A stretch of 64,000 nt of DNA from Symbiodinium kawagutii (GCA_009767595.1 VSDK01012998.1:261760-325759); one strand, 5' to 3'; positions 31,760 through 45,205 are shown, counted from the first letter of the stretch. Made by a program: numbers and translations. Notes: generated by a model not told the origin, from the letters alone.

Positions 31760-34750
31760 GATCCACTGATAGAAAGATAACTAGACAGATAGGCTGCCAG
31801 TCAAGTGGCCAGATCGATGCTCACATTGGTAGGAAGTCAGGCCCAAGTGATGTTTAGTTCTCGGATCCCTCGGACAATCAATCGTCGCAACCACAACTGC
31901 ACACTCCTATAGTGCTCCTATCTTGGAAACTTCCGCCACCGCCTTGTGCGGTACTACTGGTACATGTCATTTTTATCCTTTCAAAATCTCGTTGTTTCAG
32001 AGCACACACACACAAACAAAGTGTATCAAAACGGAATAGTGGCATACAAAGGTTGGAACCTCTCAAATGATCTCGAATGCATGGACCCATATGGACCCCC
32101 GATGAATTCTGAACATAGACACATCACATAGCCAATGATCATGTTCAATGATGTGTCTATGGATTGCCAATGGTTCATCACTTGGCTAATGATCATCCAC
32201 ATCACTTAGCTAATGATTGCCTGTGGATCAATCATCACTTGGTGGCTTATAGTTCCCTTGCTAAAGATGTTTTTTGGTGGTTATATGGTAAACCAATCAT
32301 ATCCCAAAAACACTAAGTTAACCTAAGAATTCGTGGGTATAAGCCATCCAGATCACTTGCCGGATTCTCCAAAAAACCGAGCTCAATGATTGCCTGTGGA
32401 TACTCAGCTCTGAGCCCGGCGTTCACACACTCACATCGCTAACTGGAGCACCGATGAGGAAACGCTAAACATAACTCGAGACCAAAGAATTGTGGAATTG
32501 TGGAACATTAGCAAAAAATTTGAAAAAAAGTGGATCATTCAAAATTTTGAAAAAACCTATCCTGGTAATATCTGGAAGGTAACATCTTGTTTTCTGAGAA
32601 GCTTCCGCTGCCAATCGTAGAAATTACAGATGCCTCACAGGTTGGGGCTGCATATGCAAATCTATGCAGCATTGTAATTGCTGCCATGACACATCCTGTG
32701 CTCCACAGCTGTTTTCATGTGCTGGCAAGGCAAGTTAGTGCCAAATGCGGCACTGAGACTCCCGTGAAGCCGCCAGCCATCGCCAGCCGCTTTGCGGAGA
32801 ACAAATGGTTTCCACGAGTTAAAGATTTGAAGCATCTCCAAGCAATCAAGCAACAAACTCGAGCTCTATGAAGACTATCTGAGCAAACAAACATCTCGAT
32901 ATTTGAAAAAAAAACATGAGGTTGGGCCAAGCTTCCCCACAGGTCAACCCTGAAACCATTCAGAAGCAGGAATAATTGTCTTCTTGTTCTGTTGACCCTT
33001 TTTCTTCTTCTGGCTTCCCTGGCCAAAACAACAAATACACAAACAGCTAACAGCCTGAATGCTTTGAAATGTGTACAGCCTGACTGACTCGTGATATGCT
33101 AATAAGATGAGGAAATCATAGGAAATCCAGCCTCCTTGATTTGGATGTGTTCGTCGTCTTCACCTGGGCGATTTGGTGATAGAAATAACAAAAACATACA
33201 AAAACCGTATGTCAGCAAACTACAATGGTGAAGTGATTTTCAATCATGTTGATAAATCTCCCTGGTGAAACTATTTCATCATGACAACCAACCATGGTGA
33301 AAAATCTAGTGGGTTTTTGCTAAATCATCCATGCACCCCCTCACTATAAAGCATCTTTCATCTCCCTATCATATGATACGATAGCATGATGTCAGCTTTT
33401 ACGCAACGGTATCAATATCGCATCCTACAAGTAGTACATGGCATCAAATCGCTGCGTTCCAATGTATGATAGGGTCAGATGTACCATATTAATGAGCTTA
33501 TCATATTCTATTGGATTGTCCTGTACAGCTTTACACTCAATGATATTGTCTTGCATAATCCTACACCACATCAACAGTACAATTTACGCACATTCATGAT
33601 GTATGCAATCAAATCAGATATGGAGATCGCGGTAGAAACAATACTATAATATATATATATATATATATCATGTACTCATAATATATGATAATACCAGAAC
33701 ATCACAATATCAAAAATTGAAGGGCATGGCTGCTAGCATCATATCATATTAAATCATCTCATGACATGATCACTTTTGGAAACAAGAGATCAATAGTTCG
33801 TATGAAAAGCATGGGAAATTGCTGGTTCTACTGTCAAACTGACGGACTTTTACGATCTTTTTTCGCGGGCAAACGGAATCCGTCGCTCATACCACTTCAC
33901 ATCATATCATCATACCAAATGGATTCGCACATATTCACAGTGTATCTAGATAACAATAGATACGAATAGATAAGATACACACATCATGGACACGTACACA
34001 AACACACATTCACTTACATCTATGTAAAGGATTGACTAAGCAGAATTATTGAGGCCCCCGCTTTTCTTGATCAGGACAAGGTCCTGCAAACTGCACAGGG
34101 CGTCACGGGGCCAACAAACCTAGACGGGGCACTGCTCCTATGACGACCCATGACACAGCATGATGCTCTCTCCTGATCCAAGTGGAGGGGTGCGACCTCA
34201 GCCTGAACCGGATTCTTCGAAGCGCGCTTCACACATTGATGGCCACAATTTCTTAATCAAATTCTGAGGGTCTCGTCATGTCTCATCATGTCTCATGGAC
34301 AGTTGAAATGGCAATGAAACGGCAGTGGAGGAAACTGTTTGACTTGACTGGGTTGAAACTGGCCTTAGGCGCCTCTTCTTTGGATGCCTTCGAGCTGGTT
34401 GGCCCTGCAACCTGAAGTGCTGCCACTGTCTGAATCTGTCTGACAGGCCACAGCACAGCCATGAGTTTCATGCGACCTTTGGAGCCGGCTTCGCAGCGGC
34501 CGCCTGTGCAATCAGCAGTTGCTCTGATTGGACTTGCACTTGAACTTAGCCTTTGTATATTATAATTATATGGACAATGATACACAACATAATATATATA
34601 TATATATACATATATGTGTACATATACGTTAAGTATGCTCCACTTTTTGGAACAGTGCTGCAACTTCCTGTGATACCCCGCCTTGGATGCTTTCTTTGGC
34701 TGCACCTCCTGGCTTCATGGAAAAGCAGCGGCAAATGTTCACAAAGATTT
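31760..34750. other. Intergenic stretch with one weak candidate exon
   Basis: A plus-strand frame at 32587-32871 (94 codons, VEITDASQVGAAYANLCSIV) looks protein-like but is unrecognised and has no clear splice borders; a longer frame of 103 codons covers it on the other strand. At 32120-32230 the phrase TTGGCTAATGATCATCCA recurs imperfectly. TA microsatellites lie at 33645-33670 and 34590-34612. Nothing else is supported. Confidence 0.35.
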
Positions 34751-34756
34751 TGATCA

Positions 34757-34910
34757 TTTTAATTCATTTATATTCATTTATATTCGTTTATACTCATTTA
34801 TATTCATTTTTATTCATTTAGACTCATTTATACTCATTTATATTCATTTATATTCACTTATATTCATTTATATTAATTCATTTATATTCATTTATTATAT
34901 TCATTTATTC
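34757..34910. repeat. ATTCATTTAT minisatellite
   Basis: About fifteen imperfect 10-bp units of TATTCATTTA. No coding role. Confidence 0.9.
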
Positions 34911-35507
34911 AAGAAGCTGTGCTCGGAACAGACACATCAATTTCACCGTGTTCGGTTTCAGAGTTTCATCCCATGGGTCAACTCAGCTGGCCTTTGGAGC
35001 GGTCTTGCTGCTTGGGAGCTGAACGGAACGGAACACAGTCATGTGCTGTTCATGAACGATGGCACCATGTGGCCATATGGCACCCCTCAACTGCGAAACT
35101 TAAAATATATATAATACATATAAATATGTATATATATAAATATGTATATATATATATATCTTGGTCTAAATATATGGCACCTGAACGTTTCTGCGAAATC
35201 CAAAACTGAATGCAGCTGCATGCAACAACTCACCATTTTTGCTGACACATCGACCAAAAGCCTCTGGAAAATTGTTTGCATCATTGGCCTCATCCAATAT
35301 GAAAGAAATATTCAACTGCTAGCACTGGCTGGAGAGCACAATCCACTTTGATTGGACGGCAAGCATTTCCAGCAAGGAAACAACCCGTGGAAGAGAGTTG
35401 AGACCCCCACAACTTGCTCTTCTACCTGCATCCAGTTTGACTGAAAATCTCCTCAGAATCTTCTAAATGAAACCGTAAAGCACAGCACGTCATCGTGATC
35501 AACTTGT

Positions 35508-35612
35508 TGGTGGTTTCAACCTGTGCCCAAACAATACTTGTCAATCGATCAAAGTTTGTGAACATCTCATCTCAGCGGTAAGGCTGAACAATATGAATAT
35601 TTGAAACCACCA
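35508..35612. mobile_element. Small inverted-repeat element, TGGTGGTTTCAA ends
   Basis: A 105-bp segment is bounded by perfect 12-bp inverted repeats TGGTGGTTTCAA and TTGAAACCACCA. The ends resemble those of the GGTGGTTTCTCAA family, but the interior is unrelated, so it is either a distant relative or a separate family with a similar terminus. Confidence 0.6.
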
Positions 35613-35639
35613 TCAGCTATAAAATGATTAATGATCTTT

Positions 35640-38480
35640 GATAGAAATTGACAATCTATGATCCATATTCAGCTCATTTCAGCTCCTGGATTTCGGACAA
35701 CTCAGCAGCAAAGATCTCAAAACTGTGGCAATCGTCTGACCATATCTGACCTTCTTTTCAACAACGACCGTTGGCGCAGCTCTTGAGGCTTTAGCCTCCA
35801 CTCCGCGAAATTGCCAAGAAATCCCAGAAGACTTCACCGACAAAAACCAAGCAAAAATCAACCATCAACAAGGGCTTGACCAGCGAATTGTTCGGGTTGA
35901 TTCTAGATGTGCATGGTACTTAACAAGGCACAATGAGGACCTCAATCTGGACATGTGACATGAAAGTGTTTGCAGATCTTTGCACGTGTTTACATTGTGG
36001 CATGCGTGTCATCGTCGAGGAGGGTTCACTCACAGTAAGGACGGGACCTCTGCAATTGCTTCAGCAGCCTGTGCCAGGTGCAGCAGCACGCACTCTTAGA
36101 CTTTCTCCAAGGGAAACGACATGGAAATACGTGGAAGGTCCCTGACATGATTTGAATGTTCTCAATGATTCCTTCAACATCATCAGCTTTAGAAAGCAGC
36201 TCATTGTTGAGCCTAACATGGGTGAAGTTGGTGCTCAACATTTCCCTCAACATGATATGATTGAGCATAATTCAGCGATATGAAAACAACAGCACCAGCA
36301 ACAGCACCAGCAACAGCACCAGCAACAGCACCAGCAACAGCACCAGCAACAGCACCAGCAACAGCACCAGCAACAGCATCGGCAACAACAGCAACGACAA
36401 GGCCGCGACCACTACCATCAGCCCCGAGCTTTCTGCATTGAAACCACTGCGAAAACAACCAGCATCCGTGGAAGTTGGGCGGGCACGGCGGTACTGTGTC
36501 AAACATGTGGGGCATGTTAATGTTCTTATTCTCAAACCAAGTAATTATGTGTATATATATATATAATTATTTTTTTTTTATTTATGAACATTGACACTTC
36601 AGTCTTGAGCTTCATAGCATTTTGGTTTATGTTGTACAAGTTCAATTTCCAACATCCCTTGACATACCATTGGAAAATCCGGATGTTTGTCACCGTCCCA
36701 AAGGCCTTGCCTCTTTGGCTGCGGCAGCAGCTTTGGCTTCCTTGGCCTCTTTTACACTGTTTGCTTTGGCTGCCTGAGTCTCCAAGCACCAGTGGATTTC
36801 CCGCTTTCAAGCAAGCGTCTTGTCTCGGCAACGAGAGAACGAGACTTGCAACTTCTGGATGATGTGCCGATGGCAAAATCCAATCTGATACCGGTTGCTC
36901 AACCCTGCATTGCAACAACGGAGCCAAACGCAAAGTAAAGAATTTCGAAAGCCTTGAGCCAAATAAACAAATAGATATCAATAGAATCAAACAGATATGA
37001 ATAGAATAGGTCCACTAAGCTTAGATGATATGAATCATTTCATTATCAAACTGCAGGACCTTCGACACCCCATTAGCACACCAGAAGTGCTAAGCTTGGC
37101 ACCGGCAGGGCCGCATTTCGAGCTCCCCAGGACGGAGCCTGGCACGCGAAGCGAACGCGAAGCGATGCACATCTTCCAATTTTGATGTCTTTGAAGATGT
37201 CTTTGTAACAAAAATCCATTCTGCTAACAATGCCAAAAACAAATATTATCTGAAAATCATGATGCTATGGGTACAAACTTCTACAGCCATAGCATGTTCA
37301 AGTGATTCAAAACTCGTGTTCCACACTGTGTCGCAGCTGCGAATCAGGCTGGGCACAGCAGCTCCTTTCGGGCCACCAGAGGAACCCTCAGCAGGTGAGA
37401 CCATGGTCGCACACAAGAAATAGAATCATCTACAACCGTCTAGATCCATCATATTATCAAGACATATTGTCTAGATTCTAGATACAGATCCATCATATTA
37501 TTAAGATATATTAAGGTATATTAGATATTGATATAGATCCATCATATTGAATATTAATTAAGACAAATATTAAGATCAATCATCCAGAATATTCTAGAAT
37601 CAAAATAGTCCGGAATGCAGAGGAAGCCACCTGACCGAGGTTAGGAGAAATTTCAGGACGCCGCTACCAATGGTATGATGAGATACCAGGATTTTCAAGG
37701 CTTTACATGGGTTTATTATGGTGTAGCGGCGGACAGTGTACAAACCACGGATCATTTCTGAGGCTTCTCACGCCCAGTGAAGGGAATGACGCAGCACTAG
37801 AGAAGTTCAAATCCTGAGGGCAGAAATCTGTTCAGAACCGTCTCTCACTGACCTCTCACTCGTAGTTTTCTTCTGAAAGGATAGGCTGAAGGTATTATAG
37901 TTTAGATACTTTTCATCTGAAGAAATTATGACTCAAGATCTCAAGAGTGGGCAGAAATGCAAAAAAGAGAAGTCTGCTACTTGGGGGCAGTGTCTAAAGT
38001 CGTACGTTACATAGAAACTCCATTTGACTCCAAGCTCTCCAGTTTAAACGTGGTGGGAAACGGGCATTCCTCCAGCAGTGCTGTCCTTCTTCTCTTCCTT
38101 TGGAGCTGACCTGAGCCGTCCGATCCCATCCCCTGCAATCACTGACCATCTTACTGCTTTCTGGTTGCTTGTACTGGCTGCTACAATCACGACTAACTAC
38201 ATGGGATCTAGGACTGGATCACGACGTACCAGTTGAATCCGGTCGATGCTTCAAACAGACCCAGAGCTTTCTACTTTCAGATTTCCACATCCTCAGGGCT
38301 TCTCACTTTCTGATTGCCAAAGGGCTGGCTAAGCAGCAACACCGCATCGGTCTCACATGAAATTGTGTTGGCAAGTCAATCTTTTCCCTGCAACCTTGGG
38401 TTTTCCAAATGTACATCCCTAGTCGCATATCTAGGTAAAAAAGGTACACAAAAGCATGTAGTACTTGGCGGGTGTTTTGC
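35640..38480. other. Intergenic stretch with minor repeats
   Basis: No gene is supported. A plus-strand frame near 36997-37185 (HFIIKLQDLRHPISTPEVLS) is weakly protein-like. Positions 37440-37600 are rich in variants of ATCCATCATATTA. The rest shows nothing. Confidence 0.4.
36287..36385. repeat. AACAGCACCAGC minisatellite
   Basis: Seven or more 12-bp units. Both strands stay open through it (NSTSNSTS on plus, AGAVAGAV on minus), which follows from the repeat and is not evidence of coding. Confidence 0.9.
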
Positions 38481-38483
38481 CAC

Positions 38484-38640
38484 ACTTTGGCTAACAACCA
38501 CCACTGCCACCACCACGCCACGGCCAGGGCAACTACCACTGCCGCTACATGCCGCTACAGTACCACTAGGACAGGGACTAGGACTACTACTACCACTACC
38601 GCTACTACGACTACTACTGCTGCTGCTGGTGGACGATCTC
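38484..38640. repeat. Imperfect ACC/ACT trinucleotide tract
   Basis: A tract of CCACTACTA-type triplets. On the minus strand it would encode a Ser-rich stretch (SSTSSSSSSRSSGSGSSS), possibly within an exon, but no splice borders or domains support that. Confidence 0.6.
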
Positions 38641-39725
38641 GGGTCAAACATGTGGGGAAAAAGGCGGAACATGAGTATCAGCACAGAGCCCTCCTATCAG
38701 GGGAAGCAAAACACATTCTTGGAATTGGAAGTCTTCAGATGTCTTCAGCATCACTGGATTGATGGGAGCATCTACGTTGGACACCCCCGGTCAACCACTT
38801 CTGGGGAGTCTCCTGTTCCCACCATTTCCCAAGGCTGAAACTTGGCCCAGTCTTCCAAGGTCAGTTCCCGCTTGGAAGATGCCGCAGCCGTGCCTCGTGC
38901 GGTGCTTTCTCCAGGTCCCAAAAATCGCAGCCCATGGCACTGACACAATAAGTAATTCAATAGAAATAGAAATTGTACAATACTAAAATTCAATAACTAC
39001 AAGTAGAAATAAATCATGTTGTTGCTGCTGGCCATAGAGGTACTCCGTCCGACCCTGCGAAACTCACCCATTAGTTGGGAACCACTGCTATGCAGCTCTG
39101 AGGATGAGGCTTTCAGTGGTACTAGTTGGCGCATCCTTGGTCCTTGGAAAGAGCACGTTAATTTGTTTAACCAGCTGGTTGAAAGCATATAAGTCAGAAT
39201 GAAAGCGAGGATACCAATACCATCCAATCACTGATTAATCAAAATTCAGTACATGGTCTAGAATGAAAACAAGATCAATTTTCGCCGTTGGTCTTCATCC
39301 TTGACCATCACAAATGCTCGAGCGTTGGCGATCCTAACTGTCCTAACTGGAAGCAGAAACGGATCTAATCAGCACATCAGGTATGGGATGGCAACGGTAT
39401 AAATGTTCGTACAAAAAGCGCAAGAGTAAAATTTATGATGTTCATCTATGTCAAATGTACGTACAAACAAGAGTAATTGATCTGAACGACGACAAGTTGA
39501 CAGCGGAATTGATTAAGGCTTAGACCCATTGGGTGCTCCCCATTTGACCGTCTCAGGTGCCTCAACATCCATTCCAACAATCTCTTGTCTCACCCTGCAG
39601 CTTCCACGTCCTTGACTTCAAATAAATGGATGGTGAGAAAGGTCAGACTACCGGACTTCAATGGGATGGTGAGAAAATGTGAGAAATCTGGAAAGGTCAC
39701 GACTACCGGAAACGACGGTAGGGCC

Positions 39726-40010
39726 TCAGTTGAGACATTTGAGAAAGTCTTGGGGCCATGACAGCCGTCGTTCTTCCCCCGAGGCTCGGAAATGCCTGCG
39801 CTGCATCAAGTTCTCATTTGCCAATTTCTCAACCCATCGGAACCAAGGATTTCTGCCGCCATGTGCCGCCTCTTTCTCGAGAATGTCCTTTTTCGGCGCC
39901 TGGGAACGGGCGCAACGGACCCAGCGAAGCCACAAATCCGAGTCCTTCTGAGTCTTTGACCTCGTCCTTGACCTCGCTAACTGCAGGGGCTTGGCCTCCG
40001 CGGTTTGCAC
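39726..40010 (-). CDS. Candidate terminal exon, unknown product
   Basis: After an acceptor-like CCCCTGCAG the minus strand reads as ordinary protein with many Arg, Lys and Trp residues (DSDLWLRWVRCARSQAPKKD, NPWFRWVEKLANENLMQRRH) and ends at a stop after FLKCLN. There is no recognised domain. Overlapping frames are open on the plus strand (39679-39951), so this rests on composition and the acceptor only. Confidence 0.4.
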   Translation of the reverse strand: MQTAEAKPLQLARSRTRSKTQKDSDLWLRWVRCARSQAPKKDILEKEAAHGGRNPWFRWVEKLANENLMQRRHFRASGEERRLSWPQDFLKCLN

Positions 40011-40142
40011 CTTCCTGTGGCCTTACGAGAGGGAGCTCTGCGTAGCGAGACAGAGCCGAGCTACTAAGTAGCTCTGGCATCGCGAGGAGCTCCGAGGTAG
40101 GTAGCTTTGCATGGTTGTGCCATCTTTTTTAGCTCTTGTGTT

Positions 40143-40148
40143 TATATA

Positions 40149-40185
<37 letters not shown>

Positions 40186-40200
40186 TTTATTTATTTATTT
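40143..40200. repeat. TA and TTTA microsatellites
   Basis: Two TA runs followed by TTTA units. No other feature. Confidence 0.9.
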
Positions 40201-41475
40201 ATGTTGTATTTTCAATGTCGGAAGATCTCCAATAGCTGGAAGTCTCCGGAAGCCAGTTTTTTGATATATAGACTTTGAAAAGCGACTTTGAGTCCTGAAA
40301 TGACAGAATGTGATGTCAGAATGGTTGAAACGGGTGGGCTCTCAAGGCTTTTGTTTTTCTTTGCATACTTTTTCAAGGATCAATATTCTGGATGAAACAA
40401 ATCCCTCCACCTGGGGAACAGCTCGGCGAAATATAATAGCCCCAATGGCGACTCAACATATGATAATGAGCCCAAGATAGGCCTAAGATGGGCCCAACAT
40501 CCACCACAGCTGAGCTGGACCTAACCAGAGCCCAACATACACATGCCAAGCGTTTTCCCCAGCCCTAACTTGTGTTCAATCAGCCTACTACATGTCTATA
40601 CCTGCAGGCGGCCGGTTTCTACACAGATTTTTGGAATCTTCTGGATAGTTTTCATCTCAAAAAGCTTCCAATATCTTCCAATCGTGCCAGTGCTGTGGTC
40701 TTCTCCAGCGAGCGACTCCAAGAATGCAAAATGTCACTTGAACATCTCTCTCACTCACAAGCCGAATGCCAAACGAGTCAGCACAGGCACTCCTGTATTG
40801 AATCTGCTGCCAGGGAGCGCCACACCATTTCTTTGGGGCCCCCAACCTGAGTAGAGCGAGAAAACAATATGAAAAAAACAAGAACAGACTTTCTGTGAAC
40901 CATCTTCAACACGGATTAAAGAAACACTGAATGATGCAGTGGACGAATGATTCCCGGACACCTACACTGTGCACACGAAACACTCTCAGGATCCTGCTGG
41001 GCCTTGCTGTTGTGGATGTCCCTGGAGGAGCAGCTACGTCACATTGCATAAGAATATGAACTCGGTATGAACTCAGTATGATATAGTATGATTTAATCTA
41101 TGTTTGAAACTTTTGCCATGGTCAATCTATGTCAATCTACCAAGAATCGGAGTTCATGGCAGCCATGTCTCGTGTTTTCTTCATGAACTGGTTGGATCAT
41201 GTTGGATCACCATTCTCATGTAGCTGGCTGTGGGTCCCCTACCCTGGCTGTTCACCCTTGGCTGGGATCGGCCTCCACCAAGGGCTGGGAACTGTTCCAC
41301 ACTGCGAGCCTCCGCCTGACCAACCACAAGCGTTCAACGATGCTGTGCTGACGTCAACTCCTTCGCGCTTTACTCATCCATTGCTCTAGCTCAAACTAGA
41401 CCAACATAGACTAATCTTCACTAGACGAAGTGGACTCACTCTAGACTAACATAGACTAAGATGGACTAACATAGA
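40201..41475. other. Intergenic stretch
   Basis: No gene is supported. A short field of AGACTAACAT variants covers 41390-41480. Confidence 0.45.
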
Positions 41476-41817
41476 CTAACCTTTCAGGTAAGACAACAAC
41501 CAGAGCACCGCCTCCTTCTGGTGACCAGCTGCGATGTCTGCCCAACCTGCCAGGTAATAAGTCGTGTCACCGAAGCTTTGCTGCCGGCCCATGCCCTGCC
41601 TCGCGCATGCCTTGACAAGGAATTCATCTCCACAGGCTGTGAAGGGACCTTGCTTTGGAAACAGAAGAAAGCACATGATTGTAATGATGTGTAATGGTTG
41701 TGTCTTCGCTGACTTCCACACCCCAGCTGCATGGCTCCGCACCGCATTGCCAGAGGTACTTTGGCTCAGGGTGGGGAACACCTGGCCCAAGAGCAAACCA
41801 CCGTAGTTGAGACACAA
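41476..41817 (-). CDS. Candidate gene end, unknown product
   Basis: A 113-codon minus-strand frame. The second half, after a possible acceptor (TTTCCAAAGCAAG), reads GPFTACGDEFLVKACARQGM and ends AVLWLLSYLKG then a stop. The first half (GGLLLGQVFPTLSQSTSG) is also protein-like. The stretch between may be a short intron that happens to stay open. No family is recognised. Confidence 0.4.
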   Translation of the reverse strand: MCLNYGGLLLGQVFPTLSQSTSGNAVRSHAAGVWKSAKTQPLHIITIMCFLLFPKQGPFTACGDEFLVKACARQGMGRQQSFGDTTYYLAGWADIAAGHQKEAVLWLLSYLKG

Positions 41818-43600
41818 CGTTTTTGGCTAGGGGTCAATATGAATCAACCAACTAATGGTGGATAATAACCAACAACCAAAGGGAAAACAATGGTTAATGA
41901 TGGGGGAACCAGGGGTACAGGGTTTTGACCCACTGCAATACAAGCATCATATAAGCACTATGCATACCAGCATTATGTTACGAGTCGCCACGAACGCCAT
42001 CATGGGCGGCTTATCATCCGCCGTGCCATCACGACTTGGTGACAACGGCCCAGCTTGCATCAGCTTATCCTCTTCCCATCTCTTCCCAGCACCTGCTCGA
42101 TGTTTTCGTCTTCCCAATCAGGAACGCCTTCTCCAATCTGCTCCAAAGCTGTCCGCCGTTGGACACACAGTTCCACCTCACAAGTGGCAACCATCGGCAG
42201 TTTTGTGTGGTGCTTGGCCACTGAAGAACAGCCACATCGATGGTCCAAGCAAAACATCGACCATCAACCAATCAACCATCAAACGTGAGTTCATCAACCA
42301 TCATCAACCATCATCAACCATCATCAACCCAACCATTTCCAACCACCACCCACTACTACCCACCACTAACATCTCCTAGCCACTGCCAAGCACTAAGCAT
42401 CCCCCGTTGATCCATGGCTGCCATCCCCATGCACCGTAGCCGTCACCCCCCGCTGCGCTGCTCAGCGTCCCACGTAGCGCAGCAGCCGCTGCTGAGCTTT
42501 GGGAGCCAAGGCTTGGATCCGGACCTGCAGCAAACGGAGCAGCATAACATTCGAAACTCTGCTGATGAATTTTGAATAAATGAATGATATGAAATCTGTT
42601 GATTTATCAAATGATGAGAATGAATAATCATCAGTGGGGATCTATAATAATCAAACATAGAATAAATGCGCATTTATCATCAGAGGGGATGATAATGAAT
42701 GATGAATCTGCTGATTTATCAAATTCCCCTCTGATGATAAATCAAAAAATCATAAAGCGATTCTGTAGCAGTGTGGACTTCATTGATCATTTAGGCTGAT
42801 CCTGGTGATGAGTAATTGATAATTTGGATTGGTCCCACCTAGAATGACCATACATCTGCAAATCAATGTTGAAATCAATGTCAAGGGTTGCGTGATGCTT
42901 CTTCGCATGTGTTTGTCATGTTCATGCCATATTCAGATCAGCCACACCAAGCATAGGGGGTCTACAGTTTCTAACGATACTACTTTGTAATTTGTACAGT
43001 ACTGCATCGGAATTCCAAGAATGATACAGCATAATTCGATATCCTTCGGTCCATTTTCTGATGGCAGCTAATGATGATATGATGATATGGGGTACATGTT
43101 TTGGAAAGCTAGAGTACCTGGAGATTTCAAGATGTATGGCTAAGCAATATGAATAATCAACAGGAACGCAAACAACTATAGACAACTAGTGAAACTAGTG
43201 GAGAAACAACAAAGTACGTGCCGCCCATGTGGATTGATTGGTCCGTAAGGGCGGCTGTTGATGGTTTGCCAACAGATTGGGGAATTCATTATGGAGCTGT
43301 GCTTGGGAAGACCGCAAGAGCATAACATGCCGCCTGCGCCAGTTGTTTCCACTCTCGCCAGCCCTTCTCGTCTTCCTTGCTCCACCATCCGCGAGTCCCA
43401 GTATGATGGAATGCACAATGAAATGCAAGCTGCACATCATACATGCACTGTATCATATGTTATTGTAATATCTCGCAATATCTCCAGTACCAATTATCTT
43501 AAACCAGTTGGTACATTGACATAAACATACCAGCACAGACCACTCCTCAGACTGTTCACCAGAAAAATGAAACACCCCTGAGCTTTTCACCTATACAAAG
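41818..43600. other. Intergenic stretch
   Basis: ATCAACC-type triplet repeats lie at 42260-42360, and related words (CTGATTTATCAAAT, CTGATGATAAAT) recur at 42540-42760, partly in inverse orientation. No gene is supported. Confidence 0.4.
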
Positions 43601-43612
43601 CCCAGACTATGT

Positions 43613-43721
43613 ATATGGTGGTTTCTCAAAATAGGGGTGCCCCCAAATCATCCATTAATAGTCATTTATAGTAATAAACCAACCATTTTTTGGGGCCCCC
43701 AATTTTGAGAAACACCCATAT
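43613..43721 (+). mobile_element. MITE-like element, GGTGGTTTCTCAA family, copy 3
   Basis: About 109 bp with ends ATATGGTGGTTTCTCAAAAT and TTTTGAGAAACACCCATAT. The interior begins CCCCAAATCATCCATTA and contains ATAAACCAACCATTTTT, both shared with 57605-57714. It encodes nothing. Confidence 0.85.
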
Positions 43722-43916
43722 TAGATCATACTGGATGTGCTGACAGATGGGTCGGCCACCAGGTGCCTATCGGTGCACTATGAAGCCTGGAGTACTGCCA
43801 GGCAATGGATCAGGTGTCGCAGTCCTGCTCCTCGACTTGCGTCTGGCCTTGCCTTCCACATGGGCGACATGGGCGACCCAATGAATCAGTATACAGATGT
43901 ATACAGATGTATACAG

Positions 43917-44161
43917 TATAGCGACGGAATGGAACTTAGAATGCGGGTTTTTTTCCAAAATTATTTAAGAGGTAACTTAGAATGCTGGCTTTTTTCGACG
44001 TTTTTGGGGTAACTTAGAATGTGGCAAGAAAATATGCTCATCCTCAAAATGCTGGATGCATTCTAAGTATAATACATATTTGAAGAATTGATGACCCTTC
44101 CCTGCAAATAGCACAAAAAATATGTAGAACTTGTAACAATAGATATATATGTATATTTGTT

Positions 44162-44196
<35 letters not shown>

Positions 44197-44636
44197 TATG
44201 CTGTACATGGTAGAAAATAGGCTATACCAAAATTGAAGAGTGACAGAGTAAGTGGATATATACATATATATATAGACACTTATTTATGTATATATAGACA
44301 GACTCATAGAACGAGCATGTTTTGTTGTGGAGGCATTCTATCTTAGGGACAAATTGATGACCCCGAGTTCAGGATGAATCAACTTAGAATGCCGCCACAT
44401 TTTGATTGTTTTTTGCGACATTCTAAGTTCAAAGACTTCAAAAAAAACCCTGTTTTTGCCGTGTTCAAAAACTTTGCCGACATTCTATGTTCATCTCCAG
44501 TCAGCCCTCACTACTGCAAAATATGCAGTGTTTCTTGAAAATTTCGCAGGTAGTCGCGGCTGTTTCGGTCACTTTTTTTTATAGCTAGCTGTCGTTTTTT
44601 CCAAAACGACATTCTAAGTTTCATTCCGGCGCTATA
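43917..44636. mobile_element. 720-bp non-autonomous element with 27-bp terminal inverted repeats
   Basis: The left end reads TATAGCGACGGAATGGAACT and continues TAGAATG. The right end, on the other strand, reads TATAGCGCCGGAATGAAACT and continues TAGAATG, so the two differ at two of 27 positions. The word AACTTAGAATG or its reverse also recurs inside (about 43975, 44010, 44051, 44381, 44412 and, decayed, 44330 and 44478), as subterminal repeats do in several DNA transposon families. A TA microsatellite sits in the middle and no transposase frame is present. The superfamily is unknown. Confidence 0.8.
44144..44205. repeat. TA microsatellite inside the 720-bp element
   Basis: An AT-rich tract with an uninterrupted TA run of about 15 units at 44163-44192. 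Confidence 0.9.
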
Positions 44637-44902
44637 TATGTAAAAACAGATCTAAACAGCTTCTCCACACGCCTTGGCCCGATAGCTTGTCGAGATCTTG
44701 CGTTTGTCCTGAGCTGATCATGTCGACTCATGGATCATCACACTCCTGAGATGCTGATGCTGCGTCAAGGCTTGGGAGATCGCTTGGCACTGAGGACCCA
44801 GCGGTGGCTTGACCTCAGTATGAAGCAGCCGACGGAGAGCAGGTCTCAAACCTGACGATGAGTCATTCACGGATCCCTTTCACTGATGGCTTAAACAAAG
44901 AT

Positions 44903-45003
44903 GAATCAAGTCATATCTCAAGTCATACTTCAAGTCATACCTCAAGTCATATGTCAAGTCATACTTCAAGTCATACTTCAAGTCATACCTCAAGTCATAT
45001 CAC
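44903..45003. repeat. AAGTCATACTTC minisatellite
   Basis: Eight 12-bp units of AAGTCATAYYTC. The open frames through it (SSHTSSHT, QVILQVIP) are repeat artefacts. Confidence 0.9.
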
Positions 45004-45205
45004 GTCGCCTAAAATTCTTTCCAATGGCTCCCAATCAATGCTGTCTCCATTCTCTCCATCTTCCTCCTGGCCATAAAGAAATCAGCTCAGCTCAGCATGT
45101 CCTCCAGGTGGACTCTCTCCTTGGAGTCGTGGTCGTGTAGATAGATTCGCATGCACTCCAAGGTCTCCACCTGAAAGCTGGGACACAGCCTTCGGGCTCC
45201 CAAGT

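Noticed and set aside
31434-31766. 110-codon minus-strand frame rich in Ser, Tyr, Leu and Ile
   Set aside because: It is a direct translation of the GATA-type tetranucleotide repeat.
36213-36566. Frames with poly AGAV or NSTS repeats
   Set aside because: Both strands are open because the 12-bp repeat contains no stop in several frames.
44858-45076. His/Ser-rich plus-strand frame
   Set aside because: It follows from the AAGTCATACTTC minisatellite.
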